Positions 36,359 to 44,178 are shown, counted from the stretch's first letter. The stretch: DNA of 64,000 nt from Bog-756 sp963727075 (GCA_963727075.1 CAVSET010000006.1:558001-622000), one strand, 5' to 3'. Made by a program: numbers and translations. Notes: generated by a model from the letters alone, not told the origin.

Positions 36359-36540
36359 GTTCAAGCCGCAACCGTGAAGCTGAAGGGAAGCTCCAAACGT
36401 CGGTCACCTCGCGTGTGGGGCGCTTCAGGGTCCTTGCCGGCACCCGAGCCCACGTTTGCCCACTGACGAGCGGGTGGGAGGGTAAGTGGGAGCGTGTGGG
36501 GCTCGGGTCGTGTTGCACCCCCGATGCAATGCAGATTGGA
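36359..36540 (+). repeat. island repeat R16
   Basis: Full-length copy. GGTTCAAGCCGCAACCGTGAAGC, GAAGCTGAA, left arm CCAAACGTCGG with right CCCACGTTTG, and CCCAC..GTGGG third hairpin. Its 5' extension (36283-36358) holds GGTTA..TAACC and CGGCTGTCAGCCG inverted repeats and matches that of R8. Confidence 0.92.
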
Positions 36541-36630
36541 CACCGGCAAGGTGTGTGAGGTTCTATTCGTGCGGAAGGCACCATCCGATCGGTTTCGGTG
36601 TAGGGAGGACTGAAGCCCACTTCGTCGCCT

Positions 36631-38370
36631 TCAGCCCTGCTCTTCCTCCCGGACTTCAACCCATCGTTCGCCCAACTCCTCCCGGCAGGCACTGACCGCG
36701 GCTCGTAACGTCGGGAAGAACCGATCATCGGGTAGCGGCTTGCCGAGGCCGTATCGAAGAAGCTTGTGCCGGCTGTGAGTCTTCATCTCGGCGAACACCA
36801 ACTTCGTCCCCTGCTTGTCAAGAGCGGTGACAAGGTCTTCGAGCATGTCACATGCCGTCGTGTCAATGTCCGTGATCGGCTCTGCTTCGACAATGATCCA
36901 CAGGGGTCTTGGATCGGAGCTGGCGAACTGGCGGATCTGGTCGCGGAAGGTACGTGCGTTAGCGAAGATCAGGGGTGCATCGAACCGATACATCACGCAT
37001 CCGACAAGTTGTTCTGCATTGGGATGGCGGCGTACGTCATGGAAGCCCCGCATCCCGGACACTCGGCCCAGTATCGCCTGGTGCGGCCACCATGCCCTAC
37101 GGAATACGTTTGCGACAGAGATGCCCACCGCCACCGCAATTCCGGTGAGTACACCTAACAGAGCGACCCCGAGGAATGCGGCAATCGAGATGAAGAAGTC
37201 TGCACGTGACTGGAACCAGAGGCGACGAGTAGCTGGAATGTCGGCCAGCGAGATTGACGCTGCGATGACGACGGCCGCCAGGGCCGGTTGGGGAAGGTTT
37301 CGGAGCAGCCCCGGAAATGCAACGAGCATCAGAGCGATCATGACCGCGCCGATCACGCCGGTCAGCTGTGTCTTGGACCCAGACTGTTCCGAGACAGCCG
37401 TTCTTGATCCGCTGGTGCTGACCGGGAAGCCTTGGAATAGCCCTGTGGCGAGATTCGCCACGCCGATTCCGAACATTTCCTGGCTGCCGTCGACCTCCTC
37501 GTCTCGCCGTTCGGCGAAAGATGCCGAGGTCGATATGGTGTCGGTTAGAGCGACTAGGACTATCCCAAGAGCACCGGCGAACACGGGCAACAGGTCAGAC
37601 CACGCCACGCTGGGGATGGTCAGCTTGGGAAGGCCCTGGGGAAGCGGACCGACAAGACTGACGCCCCTGGCGCCAAGGTCGAAGACGGTCGCGGCCGCCG
37701 TGGCCAGAACGACTACGAAGAGCACTGCTGGCAACTTTCGAACGAACCTCTGTGCGACGAGTATCAGTGCCAGAGATACGATTCCGATTGCGGCTGCCGC
37801 AGGCACCAGTTGGCCATTGAATACACCGACGACGATCTGCCGTACTTTGCCAAAGAACTCATTGGCAGTGATCGAAAAGCCGAACAACTTCGGCAGCTGA
37901 CTGACCAGGATCGTCAGAGCGAGACCATTCATGTATCCGAGCATGGTCGGCTTGGACAGGAGATCAGCGACGAACCCCAACTTTGCGATGCCCCCAATCG
38001 CCATGATTGCACCGGCGAAAAGAGCAAGTAGGGAAGCGAGGGCAACCGCCCGTGCAGGATTCCCGTGGGCCCCGACAAGCGGAAGGATCGTCGCGGCAAT
38101 CATCGGACCCAGCGCCGAATCGGGCCCCAGCACGAGTATCTTTGACGGCCCAAAAATGGCGTATCCCAAGAGGCAAAGAACTGAGGTATAGAGGCCGGTG
38201 ACCGGCGGGAGTCCCGCGAGTTCCGCGTAAGCCATGCCCTGGGGAACCAGCAACGCAGAGAGTACGAGACCGGCTACGACATCATCAGGGATCCACCGCT
38301 TCTGATAGGTCTTGACTTGCACGAAGCCCGGCAGCCAGCGCCGAATCGTCGTGGTCGAGGCGTGTTCCAT
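36631..38370 (-). CDS. SulP-family anion (sulfate) transporter with STAS domain
   Basis: A 579-residue membrane protein. DDVVAGLVLSALLVPQGMAY, AELAGLPPVTGLYTSVLCLL and LVLGPDSALGPMI are the SulP transmembrane signature (about 10-14 spans to about 400), followed by a cytosolic STAS domain (about 440-560) with IVEAEPITDIDTTACDMLED. It probably imports sulfate or another oxyanion such as bicarbonate by ion coupling. Length is typical. No sulfur assimilation gene is adjacent, so the substrate is undecided. Confidence 0.92.
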   Translation of the reverse strand: MEHASTTTIRRWLPGFVQVKTYQKRWIPDDVVAGLVLSALLVPQGMAYAELAGLPPVTGLYTSVLCLLGYAIFGPSKILVLGPDSALGPMIAATILPLVGAHGNPARAVALASLLALFAGAIMAIGGIAKLGFVADLLSKPTMLGYMNGLALTILVSQLPKLFGFSITANEFFGKVRQIVVGVFNGQLVPAAAAIGIVSLALILVAQRFVRKLPAVLFVVVLATAAATVFDLGARGVSLVGPLPQGLPKLTIPSVAWSDLLPVFAGALGIVLVALTDTISTSASFAERRDEEVDGSQEMFGIGVANLATGLFQGFPVSTSGSRTAVSEQSGSKTQLTGVIGAVMIALMLVAFPGLLRNLPQPALAAVVIAASISLADIPATRRLWFQSRADFFISIAAFLGVALLGVLTGIAVAVGISVANVFRRAWWPHQAILGRVSGMRGFHDVRRHPNAEQLVGCVMYRFDAPLIFANARTFRDQIRQFASSDPRPLWIIVEAEPITDIDTTACDMLEDLVTALDKQGTKLVFAEMKTHSRHKLLRYGLGKPLPDDRFFPTLRAAVSACREELGERWVEVREEEQG

Positions 38371-39060
38371 GATTTTGGAGCCTCTAGAACACCGCTAGGA
38401 CGAACCGCAGCTCAGGGGACTCAAGAGTTCCCTTCTGCGCCGGGACGTTGCCTTGGGTGAAGGCGGTTGGGGCCAGCAACGCAAGAATACCTGCGAGTTC
38501 ATGACCCCGACTGACCGCACGACAGGCAGATCGTGATCATTGGGCACGGAGCGGGGTGCTCTCCGGGAACACCGATGCACTATGCCTCACATTGGAAACG
38601 CCGCGAGATACCGCCGCAACAGCACTCTGGTGTGTCCTGCCTCGACTTCTGACGCCTAGGCCACAGACAGTCGCTAAGCACGACCTGAGCATGATCGCAG
38701 GGTACTTCTGACACGACGAAAGCTCCAGGAAGTCCTTCAGTGCGGCCTCCTTCGCGACTTTCCGGCCCGCTGAACGCGGGAATCGATCCGCTGGCTACGC
38801 CCCCGCTGTGGCTCCACTTAGACAGCATGAAGGCCGACCATCGGAGGGAGTAGAGGCAAGAGTCCTTGATCCCGGGGACCGGTCACAACCCACCGAGGGA
38901 GGGCGCTGGTTCAGGCGACGCCATACACCCCCGAGCCAGCGGTCAGGGCACGTTTGTGAACAGGATGTGCCAGAAGCCTCTATTGCGTGACCTGTCTTTA
39001 TGCAACAACTGGTTGTAGCCACAATCTTGGTGAATCGAGGGCTGAGAAGAGGAGGGCTTC
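38371..39060. other. long intergenic stretch, no gene supported
   Basis: About 690 bases between the divergent transporter and the next plus-strand gene. Minus-strand frames at 38580-38828 and 38795-39022 have Cys/Arg/Ser-rich chance-like composition and no ribosome-binding site. No repeat copy was recognised. It may hold a decayed gene or promoter DNA. Confidence 0.45.
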
Positions 39061-39333
39061 ATGGTCACAAAAGTGTCAAAGACCGATGGCACCGATCGCA
39101 TCATCGAATCGGTCCAGGAGGCGGAGAACTCAGCACTTGAGGCAGTGCGAAAGTTCCTCGACACCGTCAACGGGGTTTTTCCGGATCTGTCGGCTGACGG
39201 CGGTCCTCGCAAGAAGATCATCGATTCGGCGTTCAAGATGACAGAGCAACTGGTTGGCACGTCGACTCAACTTGCTCAACGGATGGTCAAGGTTGGCCAG
39301 AATGCGCTGCATGAGTCAGAGAAGGGCGACTGA
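39061..39333 (+). CDS. small helical protein
   Basis: A 90-residue protein preceded by GAAGAGGAGGG, a strong ribosome-binding site for the ATG at 39061. It reads as two amphipathic helices (RIIESVQEAENSALEAVRKFLDTVNGVFPDL and KKIIDSAFKMTEQLVGTSTQLAQ), like phasin- or heparin-binding-type helical proteins. No family was assigned. Shares its module with the small membrane protein that follows and the divergent transporter. Confidence 0.65.
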   Translation: MVTKVSKTDGTDRIIESVQEAENSALEAVRKFLDTVNGVFPDLSADGGPRKKIIDSAFKMTEQLVGTSTQLAQRMVKVGQNALHESEKGD

Positions 39334-39466
39334 ACCTCTCGGTGCTCGAGGCGATTGGTGTCCGGCAGCGCGGGACCCCGACCGGAGATCAGCCTGTGAC
39401 CATGACCTGTCACTGGCAAGCCATCGGTGCCATTATCAGTCTGATGGGGGTCTGAAAGGCGGTCCG

Positions 39467-39676
39467 ATGAGTGACACGAATGTGAAGAAGCCAGGGTCAG
39501 GCAGCAGCGCCGCCTGCAAGGGCGGGGCAGGTGGCATCTGGTTCCTTGGGTTTATCGGGGCACTCTGCTACTACTTGCACACGCACTCAGGGACCTTCTG
39601 GCTCGTGCTCCTGGCATTCATGAAGGCCGTGGTGTGGCCCGCCTTCGTCGTCTACCACATCCTGACACTGAAGTGA
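39467..39676 (+). CDS. small membrane protein
   Basis: A 69-residue protein starting MSDTNVKKPGSGSSAACKGG with two hydrophobic segments (IWFLGFIGALCYYL and FWLVLLAFMKAVVWPAFVVYHIL). ATG at 39467 follows GAAAGGCGG. This architecture is common in actinobacterial small inner-membrane proteins of unknown role. Confidence 0.7.
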   Translation: MSDTNVKKPGSGSSAACKGGAGGIWFLGFIGALCYYLHTHSGTFWLVLLAFMKAVVWPAFVVYHILTLK

Positions 39677-39812
39677 CTACTCAGAATGTCCGATCTCATC
39701 AGGCGCCCAAGGTACGCGCGTCTATTGCGGAACCAATGGCAGGGCCGGCCCCAATAGCCCAGCTGCCGACCAGAACGCCGATACCCGGCCGAGCTGGGAA
39801 GTGCTGGAGGAG

Positions 39813-39935
39813 GCTAGGCGGCGACAACGAAGCTGAAGGGGAGCTCTAAATGTCGGTCCCCTTGCGTGTGGGGCGCCTCAGGCACCTCGCCGGCGCCGGA
39901 GCCGACGTTGGGTTAAGGGTGGGGGAGTAGATCCG
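39813..39935 (+). repeat. island repeat R17
   Basis: Near-complete copy: GGCTAGGCGGCGACAACGAAGC, GAAGCTGAA, left arm AAATGTCGG with right CCGACGTTGGGT, CCGGCGCCGG palindrome and GTGGGGGAGT tail. It precedes the second DJ-1/PfpI gene as R1 precedes the first. Confidence 0.9.
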
Positions 39936-40017
39936 GGAGAGTTACGCCCACCTCACCGATGCTCGGAGGTACCCACCTCCACCATCGTGCCCGGCGTGGC
40001 GGACCTAGCATCCGAAC

Positions 40018-40590
40018 ATGCGGCTCACCGATGTTCAGGCAGGTACAGGTGCCCTCGGCATCCGGACGCTCGTCTTGACGGCAGACAAGTTCGAGGATCT
40101 CGAACTCATCGTGCCCTACTTCCGTCTCCTCGAAGACGGTGGCGTCGTGGACATTGCGGCCCCGACAATGGAGGAAATCAACGGTGAGCATGGGTATCGA
40201 GTCATGCCCGATCTACTCATTGCCGACGCAGATCCGGACCGGTACGGCCTACTCCTCGTGCCCGGGGGGTTCCCCGACGGGGCACCGGCCACGGTCCGCG
40301 ATATCCCCGAAGCCCAGGCGATTGCCCGGTCCTTCTTCGCCTCGAACAAGCCGGTGGCCGCCATCTGTCATGGACCATGGCTCCTGGCCGCCGCCGACGT
40401 CGTGAGCGGAAGACGACTCACCTCTTACTGGCAAGACGGCGTTCCTGAAGACGTTCGCGCCGCCGGTGGTGAGTGGGAGGACGCCCCTGTTGTCGTCGAC
40501 GGGAACCTCGTCACGTCACGGTGGCCCCCAGATATCCCCATGTTCGCCAGCGAGATGATGCGACTGGTCCGAACGTCGGAGGGTCGCTGA
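40018..40590 (+). CDS. DJ-1/PfpI family protein, copy 2
   Basis: A 190-residue protein differing from copy 1 at about eight positions (for example Glu40 to Asp, Ser110 to Asn, Thr112 to Pro). Glu26 and the nucleophile Cys117 are kept, so both copies look active. DNA similarity begins upstream near 39970 and ends just after the stop, at GAGGGCGCTG, which marks the duplicated unit as repeat plus gene. Most DNA differences in the coding part are silent or conservative, as expected of two functional copies under selection. Confidence 0.88.
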   Translation: MRLTDVQAGTGALGIRTLVLTADKFEDLELIVPYFRLLEDGGVVDIAAPTMEEINGEHGYRVMPDLLIADADPDRYGLLLVPGGFPDGAPATVRDIPEAQAIARSFFASNKPVAAICHGPWLLAAADVVSGRRLTSYWQDGVPEDVRAAGGEWEDAPVVVDGNLVTSRWPPDIPMFASEMMRLVRTSEGR

Positions 40591-40654
40591 GGGCGCTGGC
40601 TCTGAAGCCCTGACACTTCGCCTCAGGCTGCTTCCTGAATGCGGGCTTGCGGAT

Positions 40655-40815
40655 GGATCAGGCGGCAACCGTAAAGCTGAAAGGGAGCTCCAAACGTCGG
40701 TCCCCTCGCGTGTGGGGCGCTTCAGGGACCTCGCCGGCGCCGGTACCAACGTTCGCCCACCTGACGAGGTGGGGGAGTGATGAGTGGTGTGGCTCCGCCG
40801 AACTGCACGGCGGTG
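40655..40815 (+). repeat. island repeat R18
   Basis: One of the best-preserved copies. Left arm AAACGTCGG (40692-40700), inner arms GGTCCC (40699-40704) and GGGACC (40725-40730), right arm CCAACGTT (40746-40753), and a 7-bp hairpin CCCACCT-GACG-AGGTGGG (40756-40773). On the minus strand it reads ..GEVPEAPHTRGDRRLELPF before stopping. Confidence 0.93.
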
Positions 40816-41099
40816 CTAGCCGCATCCTCCGGCCTGCTGGCGAAAGAAGCGCCCTGCGTGGGTAGAACTTACGCCGCCTCAACCGATCCGTCGCCGAATG
40901 GCCCACGTTGCAGGCACGTCCACTGGCCCGAGCAGCAACGACAATGCCTGAGAGGGGTCCTATGGCCCTATTGACGCCTTGATGCTCGGCGTATCTTCGA
41001 AACTAGGTGCTCGGACGATTAGCGCCCACTGACGGTGATGACGGCGGTCGTGTCCGCAATCTGAGACCGTCCGATGGGGGAAGGTAAGGAGAGGCGATC

Positions 41100-41477
41100 A
41101 TGAGCGACACATCGCAAGGGCCGGGGTGGTGGTTAGCTTCGGACGGCAAGTGGTATGCGCCACAGCCGCAGCAGGTTCCAGTCGGCACGCAGGTGAGAGT
41201 CAAGGCGACAGGTCCACGAGGGACGCCAGAGTCTCATGCGTCGCCCCAGTGTATGAGCCAGCCATGGCGGCGGGTGGCCTGCGCCACGTCAGCGACGTTC
41301 ATGCAGTGCACGGCAGTCGCGGACACGGGGCAGTCGGGTCTGGGGCAGCCCATAGGCGGCGGACAGGGTTCCTCGTACTGCACACGTACCAGGATGCTGC
41401 AACTACATGAAGCGGGCATGAAGAAGGGTAGGCGCCGGAAGACAGGGCAGACTGGGAACGTGGACCCTAGTAGGTGA
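41100..41477 (+). CDS. small protein with GWW..SDGKWY motif
   Basis: A 125-residue frame that opens MSDTSQGPGWWLASDGKWYA, a motif common at the N-termini of acidimicrobial membrane and regulatory proteins, preceded by GGTAAGGAGAGG. After about residue 35 the sequence looks degenerate (Cys- and Gln-rich, no hydrophobic segment), so the gene may be frameshifted or truncated just past its N-terminal motif. It is the only frame between R18 and R19. Confidence 0.5.
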   Translation: MSDTSQGPGWWLASDGKWYAPQPQQVPVGTQVRVKATGPRGTPESHASPQCMSQPWRRVACATSATFMQCTAVADTGQSGLGQPIGGGQGSSYCTRTRMLQLHEAGMKKGRRRKTGQTGNVDPSR

Positions 41478-41512
41478 CCTGTCGAAGTTGACTGGACGCC
41501 ATGGCTGGGCAG

Positions 41513-41666
41513 CAGGCAGCCACGACGAAGCTGAAGGAAAGCTCCAAACGTCGGTCCCCTTGCGTGTGGGGTGCCTCAGGGACCTCGCCGGCACCGGTAC
41601 CGACGTTCACCCACCTTGCGGTGGGGGAATGGTGAGTGGCTCGGAGCACTTGACCGATCGAGCCGG
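41513..41666 (+). repeat. island repeat R19
   Basis: Best structural example. AACGTCGGT (41547-41555) pairs perfectly with ACCGACGTT (41599-41607); inner arms GGTCCC (41553-41558) and GGGACC (41579-41584); third hairpin CCCACC-TTGC-GGTGGG (41610-41625). The tail GTGGCTCGGAGCACTTGA is shared with R11. Confidence 0.93.
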
Positions 41667-41774
41667 TCAGGTCGATCGCTTGGCATGGTGTTCATCTGGA
41701 CCTCTGGGTGCGGTCGCGCTCGAGCTCCGGTCTGTACTGCCAAGCTCGCTCCAACCGTGAACCGCTAGGCAGCG

Positions 41775-42944
41775 TCATGAACTGGCGAGGCGAAGGTCCA
41801 CCCAGGTCATGATGGCTGGAAGGTAGTTGGAAGGACTAGCCGGGTCAGAGTTGGCCAACCCGGCATACAGCGTTACGACGTGAAGGGAGCAACTAGGCGT
41901 GCCCGGCAACTGGACACACAGGGGAAGGTTCTCGGATGCGGAGTTGGGGCCCTCCGTCGTGATTGCCGCCGCCAAGGGCTGGTGGTTGCAGTCCGTGGCC
42001 CCCATGGTGACTACAGAGCCGTCCCGCAACGGGCACTGCATGGGCGTGCTGCCACACGTATTGGTATCGGCATGATTCCAGATGTGCAGCAACGGCACCG
42101 TGAGCTGGCCGCTAGCCACCAATCGGTCGACCTCGTTGCCCGGATCAGCGATCTGCGGGTCGAGGCGCTGGACCGTGATCGACGTGGCTTGGGGGCTGTA
42201 TTTTGGACTGGGACAGACGCCCTGCTGGTAGGCAGCCTCACCCTGCTCCACGTTGACGACACTGGCATCGCCGACCACCCCCGCCGGTGCGTTCCCGGAG
42301 AGCTGTTCCGACCAGGCCACGTAGTAGGCACCGGCCGAGCCGGCGCTCCCTCCGGCCAGGAAGTACTTGGACGTGGGGTAGGTGGCCTCCGTGAAGGTGA
42401 CGGCCGCCTTGGTCGCCTGGAGCCCGTTGGTGGTCCTGGCTGACCCGTCGGCGTTCTTGTTGGGGTTGTTCGGATCGACCTGGCCGGTACCGCTGTAGAT
42501 GTCGCGGTTGCAGTAGGAGACGGCCAGGGTGCGGAAGCCGGCTTGATCGGCGCGAATGTTGGCCGACAGCCCGGCGTTGGTCAACGTGGCCCGGAGTGAC
42601 AACGCCGAGTTCTCGGTCATCTGCGATCCGTCGGGCTGTGGAGCTCCTGAGGGGTCGAAGTATCCCACCCCGCCCCCATGCATCCACACCCAGAGTGGCG
42701 AGGTTGCCGTGGATGGCGATCCCACCTTTGTCCCCACCACGAAGGTCTGATATCCGCTGATGCTGCACGGGTAGGCCGAGTTCCGGTAAAAGTCGTATTT
42801 CCACCCGTTGACCGTGGACGAGCTGACGAGGGCGATGTGTGACGTGTCGCCCGGCAGCACCAGACAAGCGGTGGTCGCCACGACGAGGACGAGAAATCCG
42901 ATCGCAAGGCTGATCAAGCGCCGCAAAGGGCACTCCTCTCTCAA
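41775..42944 (-). CDS. pectinacetylesterase-like secreted lipoprotein
   Basis: A 389-residue protein with an N-terminal membrane segment ending VVATTAC, a probable lipobox. PLWVWMHGGGVGYFD (oxyanion region), YCNRDIYSGTG and KYFLAGGSAGSAGAYYVAWS (nucleophile Ser) match the pectinacetylesterase/Notum-type alpha/beta hydrolases; HIWNHADTNTCG and DCNHQPLA probably carry the acid and His. It would deacetylate or de-esterify a polymer outside the cell; the substrate is unknown. Sole gene between R19 and R20. Confidence 0.8.
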   Translation of the reverse strand: MREECPLRRLISLAIGFLVLVVATTACLVLPGDTSHIALVSSSTVNGWKYDFYRNSAYPCSISGYQTFVVGTKVGSPSTATSPLWVWMHGGGVGYFDPSGAPQPDGSQMTENSALSLRATLTNAGLSANIRADQAGFRTLAVSYCNRDIYSGTGQVDPNNPNKNADGSARTTNGLQATKAAVTFTEATYPTSKYFLAGGSAGSAGAYYVAWSEQLSGNAPAGVVGDASVVNVEQGEAAYQQGVCPSPKYSPQATSITVQRLDPQIADPGNEVDRLVASGQLTVPLLHIWNHADTNTCGSTPMQCPLRDGSVVTMGATDCNHQPLAAAITTEGPNSASENLPLCVQLPGTPSCSLHVVTLYAGLANSDPASPSNYLPAIMTWVDLRLASS

Positions 42945-43260
42945 GGACGAGTAACGCTTCTCCTAGTCTCTTGTTATACGAGACAATTGTGAGAAGAGTG
43001 TGAGAAGGACCGAAAGCTGTTGATCCCGATGGTCTCTTGTCCTTAAGCAAGGAGAACCCGCAGGCCTATCGCAACTGGCGTCGCCCACCCGGGGAGGGCC
43101 TGCGAGGATGGCGGGGCCCTCGATCCCATTACCTCTGAGCGTCATGGCTGCGGCCGGATGGCTCCCTGTCGAAATTAGCCGCAGCGCGGTTGCGGTGACC
43201 GGTTGAGGACACAGCCGTTGGGGGCACCCGATAACTGCGCATTTCTGAGCTGAATCAGGC
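42945..43260. other. promoter side of the esterase gene and 5' flank of R20
   Basis: About 315 bases without a gene. The start codon side has TTGTTATACGAGACAATTG and ACGAGACAATTG-like AT-rich DNA (42970-42990), likely promoter. The last 50 bases (CGATAACTGCGCATTTCTGAG) match the 5' flanks of R4 and R10. Confidence 0.5.
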
Positions 43261-43331
43261 CGCTCAAGCAGCCACGGTGAAGCTGAACGGAAGCTCCAAA
43301 CGTCGGTCACCCTTTGAACGGGGCGCTTCGA
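43261..43331 (+). repeat. island repeat R20, inside the 3' end of the NlpC/P60 gene
   Basis: GCTCAAGCAGCCACGGTGAAGC, GAAGCTGAA and left arm CCAAACGTCGG are present; similarity then continues into the coding sequence of the hydrolase (GGGGCGCTTC, then CTCCCCGGCGCC instead of CCTCGCCGGCGCC). It is the rightmost copy and is coding on the minus strand. Its form suggests the original site from which the repeats derive. Confidence 0.85.
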
Positions 43332-44178
43332 TCATCTCCCCGGCGCCCACATAAAGACCCACGTGCTCGACGGCCGCGGGCCCGCTGCCGAAGAAGATGA
43401 GATCTCCGGGCTCGACGGTCGCCCCGGTCGGCACAGCGGGTCCCGCGTCGAGCTGTTGCTGGGCCACCCGGGGAAGGGCGATCCCGGCTGTCCGGTAGGC
43501 GGCCTGGGCCAGGCCGGAGCAGTCGAAGCCGCCCGCCCCGCTGCCTCCCCAGACATAAGGGGTGCCGAGCTGTTGAGCAGCGAAGGTGAGGGCGGCCACG
43601 ACCGTGTCCGAGGTGCTCGGATCGGCGTCCAAGGCCAATGCCAGGGTGAGCACCGTGTTCACGTAGGCGCTCGAGTGGTTGTAGTCGCCGATGGCCGCCC
43701 GCAGGGTGGCGGCTGTGCCAGCCCCGTCGGCACACAACAGTGCGGCCGCGGTGTACACCGCGTCGACGGGGTCGTATGGGGTGGCCGGCCGGGCGCCTCC
43801 CGGTCCGACAGTGGCGTAGGCGGCGAAGGTGGCCGGTTCGAACTGCATGGGTCCCTCGGCCCCTGCCGGGTTGGTTCCCGACCACACCCCGGGGGCGTCC
43901 GACTGCCCGCTGCCGGTCTCGACCGTGCCCACCCCGGCCAGCACCGACCAGGGCAACCCGGGACAGGTGGCAGCCGCCTGCTGGTAGAGGACGAGCCATC
44001 CCGGTGGGATGGCGACCCCGGGCCCGATGCCTCCCGAGCCGGGGGCGGCGGCGACCGGGCCCGACGGGGCGGTGCCGGCCGGAGCCGAGCCCGAACCGGC
44101 CATGACGGTCGCGGCGAGGACCAGACTGACCACCACGGCGGCCGCGCCGAGCAACACCGCCGTCATCCACTTTGCCAT
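43264..44178 (-). CDS. secreted peptidoglycan hydrolase, lysozyme-like plus NlpC/P60 domains
   Basis: A 304-residue exported protein: signal anchor (about 6-28), an Ala/Gly/Pro linker, a lytic-transglycosylase-like domain (about 62-185; AGVGTVETGSG with Glu87, NPAGAEGPMQF) and an NlpC/P60 domain (about 192-290). The endopeptidase triad is Cys220 (FDCSGL), His272 (EHVGLYVG) and Glu284 (MIEAP), a Cys-His-Glu set as in RipA. It would cut glycan strands and stem peptides during growth. Only about 20 residues follow Glu284, and the last 15 (GDRRLELPFSFTVAA) are encoded by repeat R20. The end of this gene is the boundary of the repeat island. Confidence 0.9.
   Translation of the reverse strand: MAKWMTAVLLGAAAVVVSLVLAATVMAGSGSAPAGTAPSGPVAAAPGSGGIGPGVAIPPGWLVLYQQAAATCPGLPWSVLAGVGTVETGSGQSDAPGVWSGTNPAGAEGPMQFEPATFAAYATVGPGGARPATPYDPVDAVYTAAALLCADGAGTAATLRAAIGDYNHSSAYVNTVLTLALALDADPSTSDTVVAALTFAAQQLGTPYVWGGSGAGGFDCSGLAQAAYRTAGIALPRVAQQQLDAGPAVPTGATVEPGDLIFFGSGPAAVEHVGLYVGAGEMIEAPRSKGDRRLELPFSFTVAA

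Noticed and set aside
40655..41666. Island repeats as rho-independent terminators
   Set aside because: Hairpins are GC-rich but no T-tract follows, and copies also occur upstream of minus-strand starts (R5, R15).
1273..43331. A CRISPR array
   Set aside because: Repeats are long, variable and kilobases apart with genes between them; no short regular spacers and no cas genes were seen.
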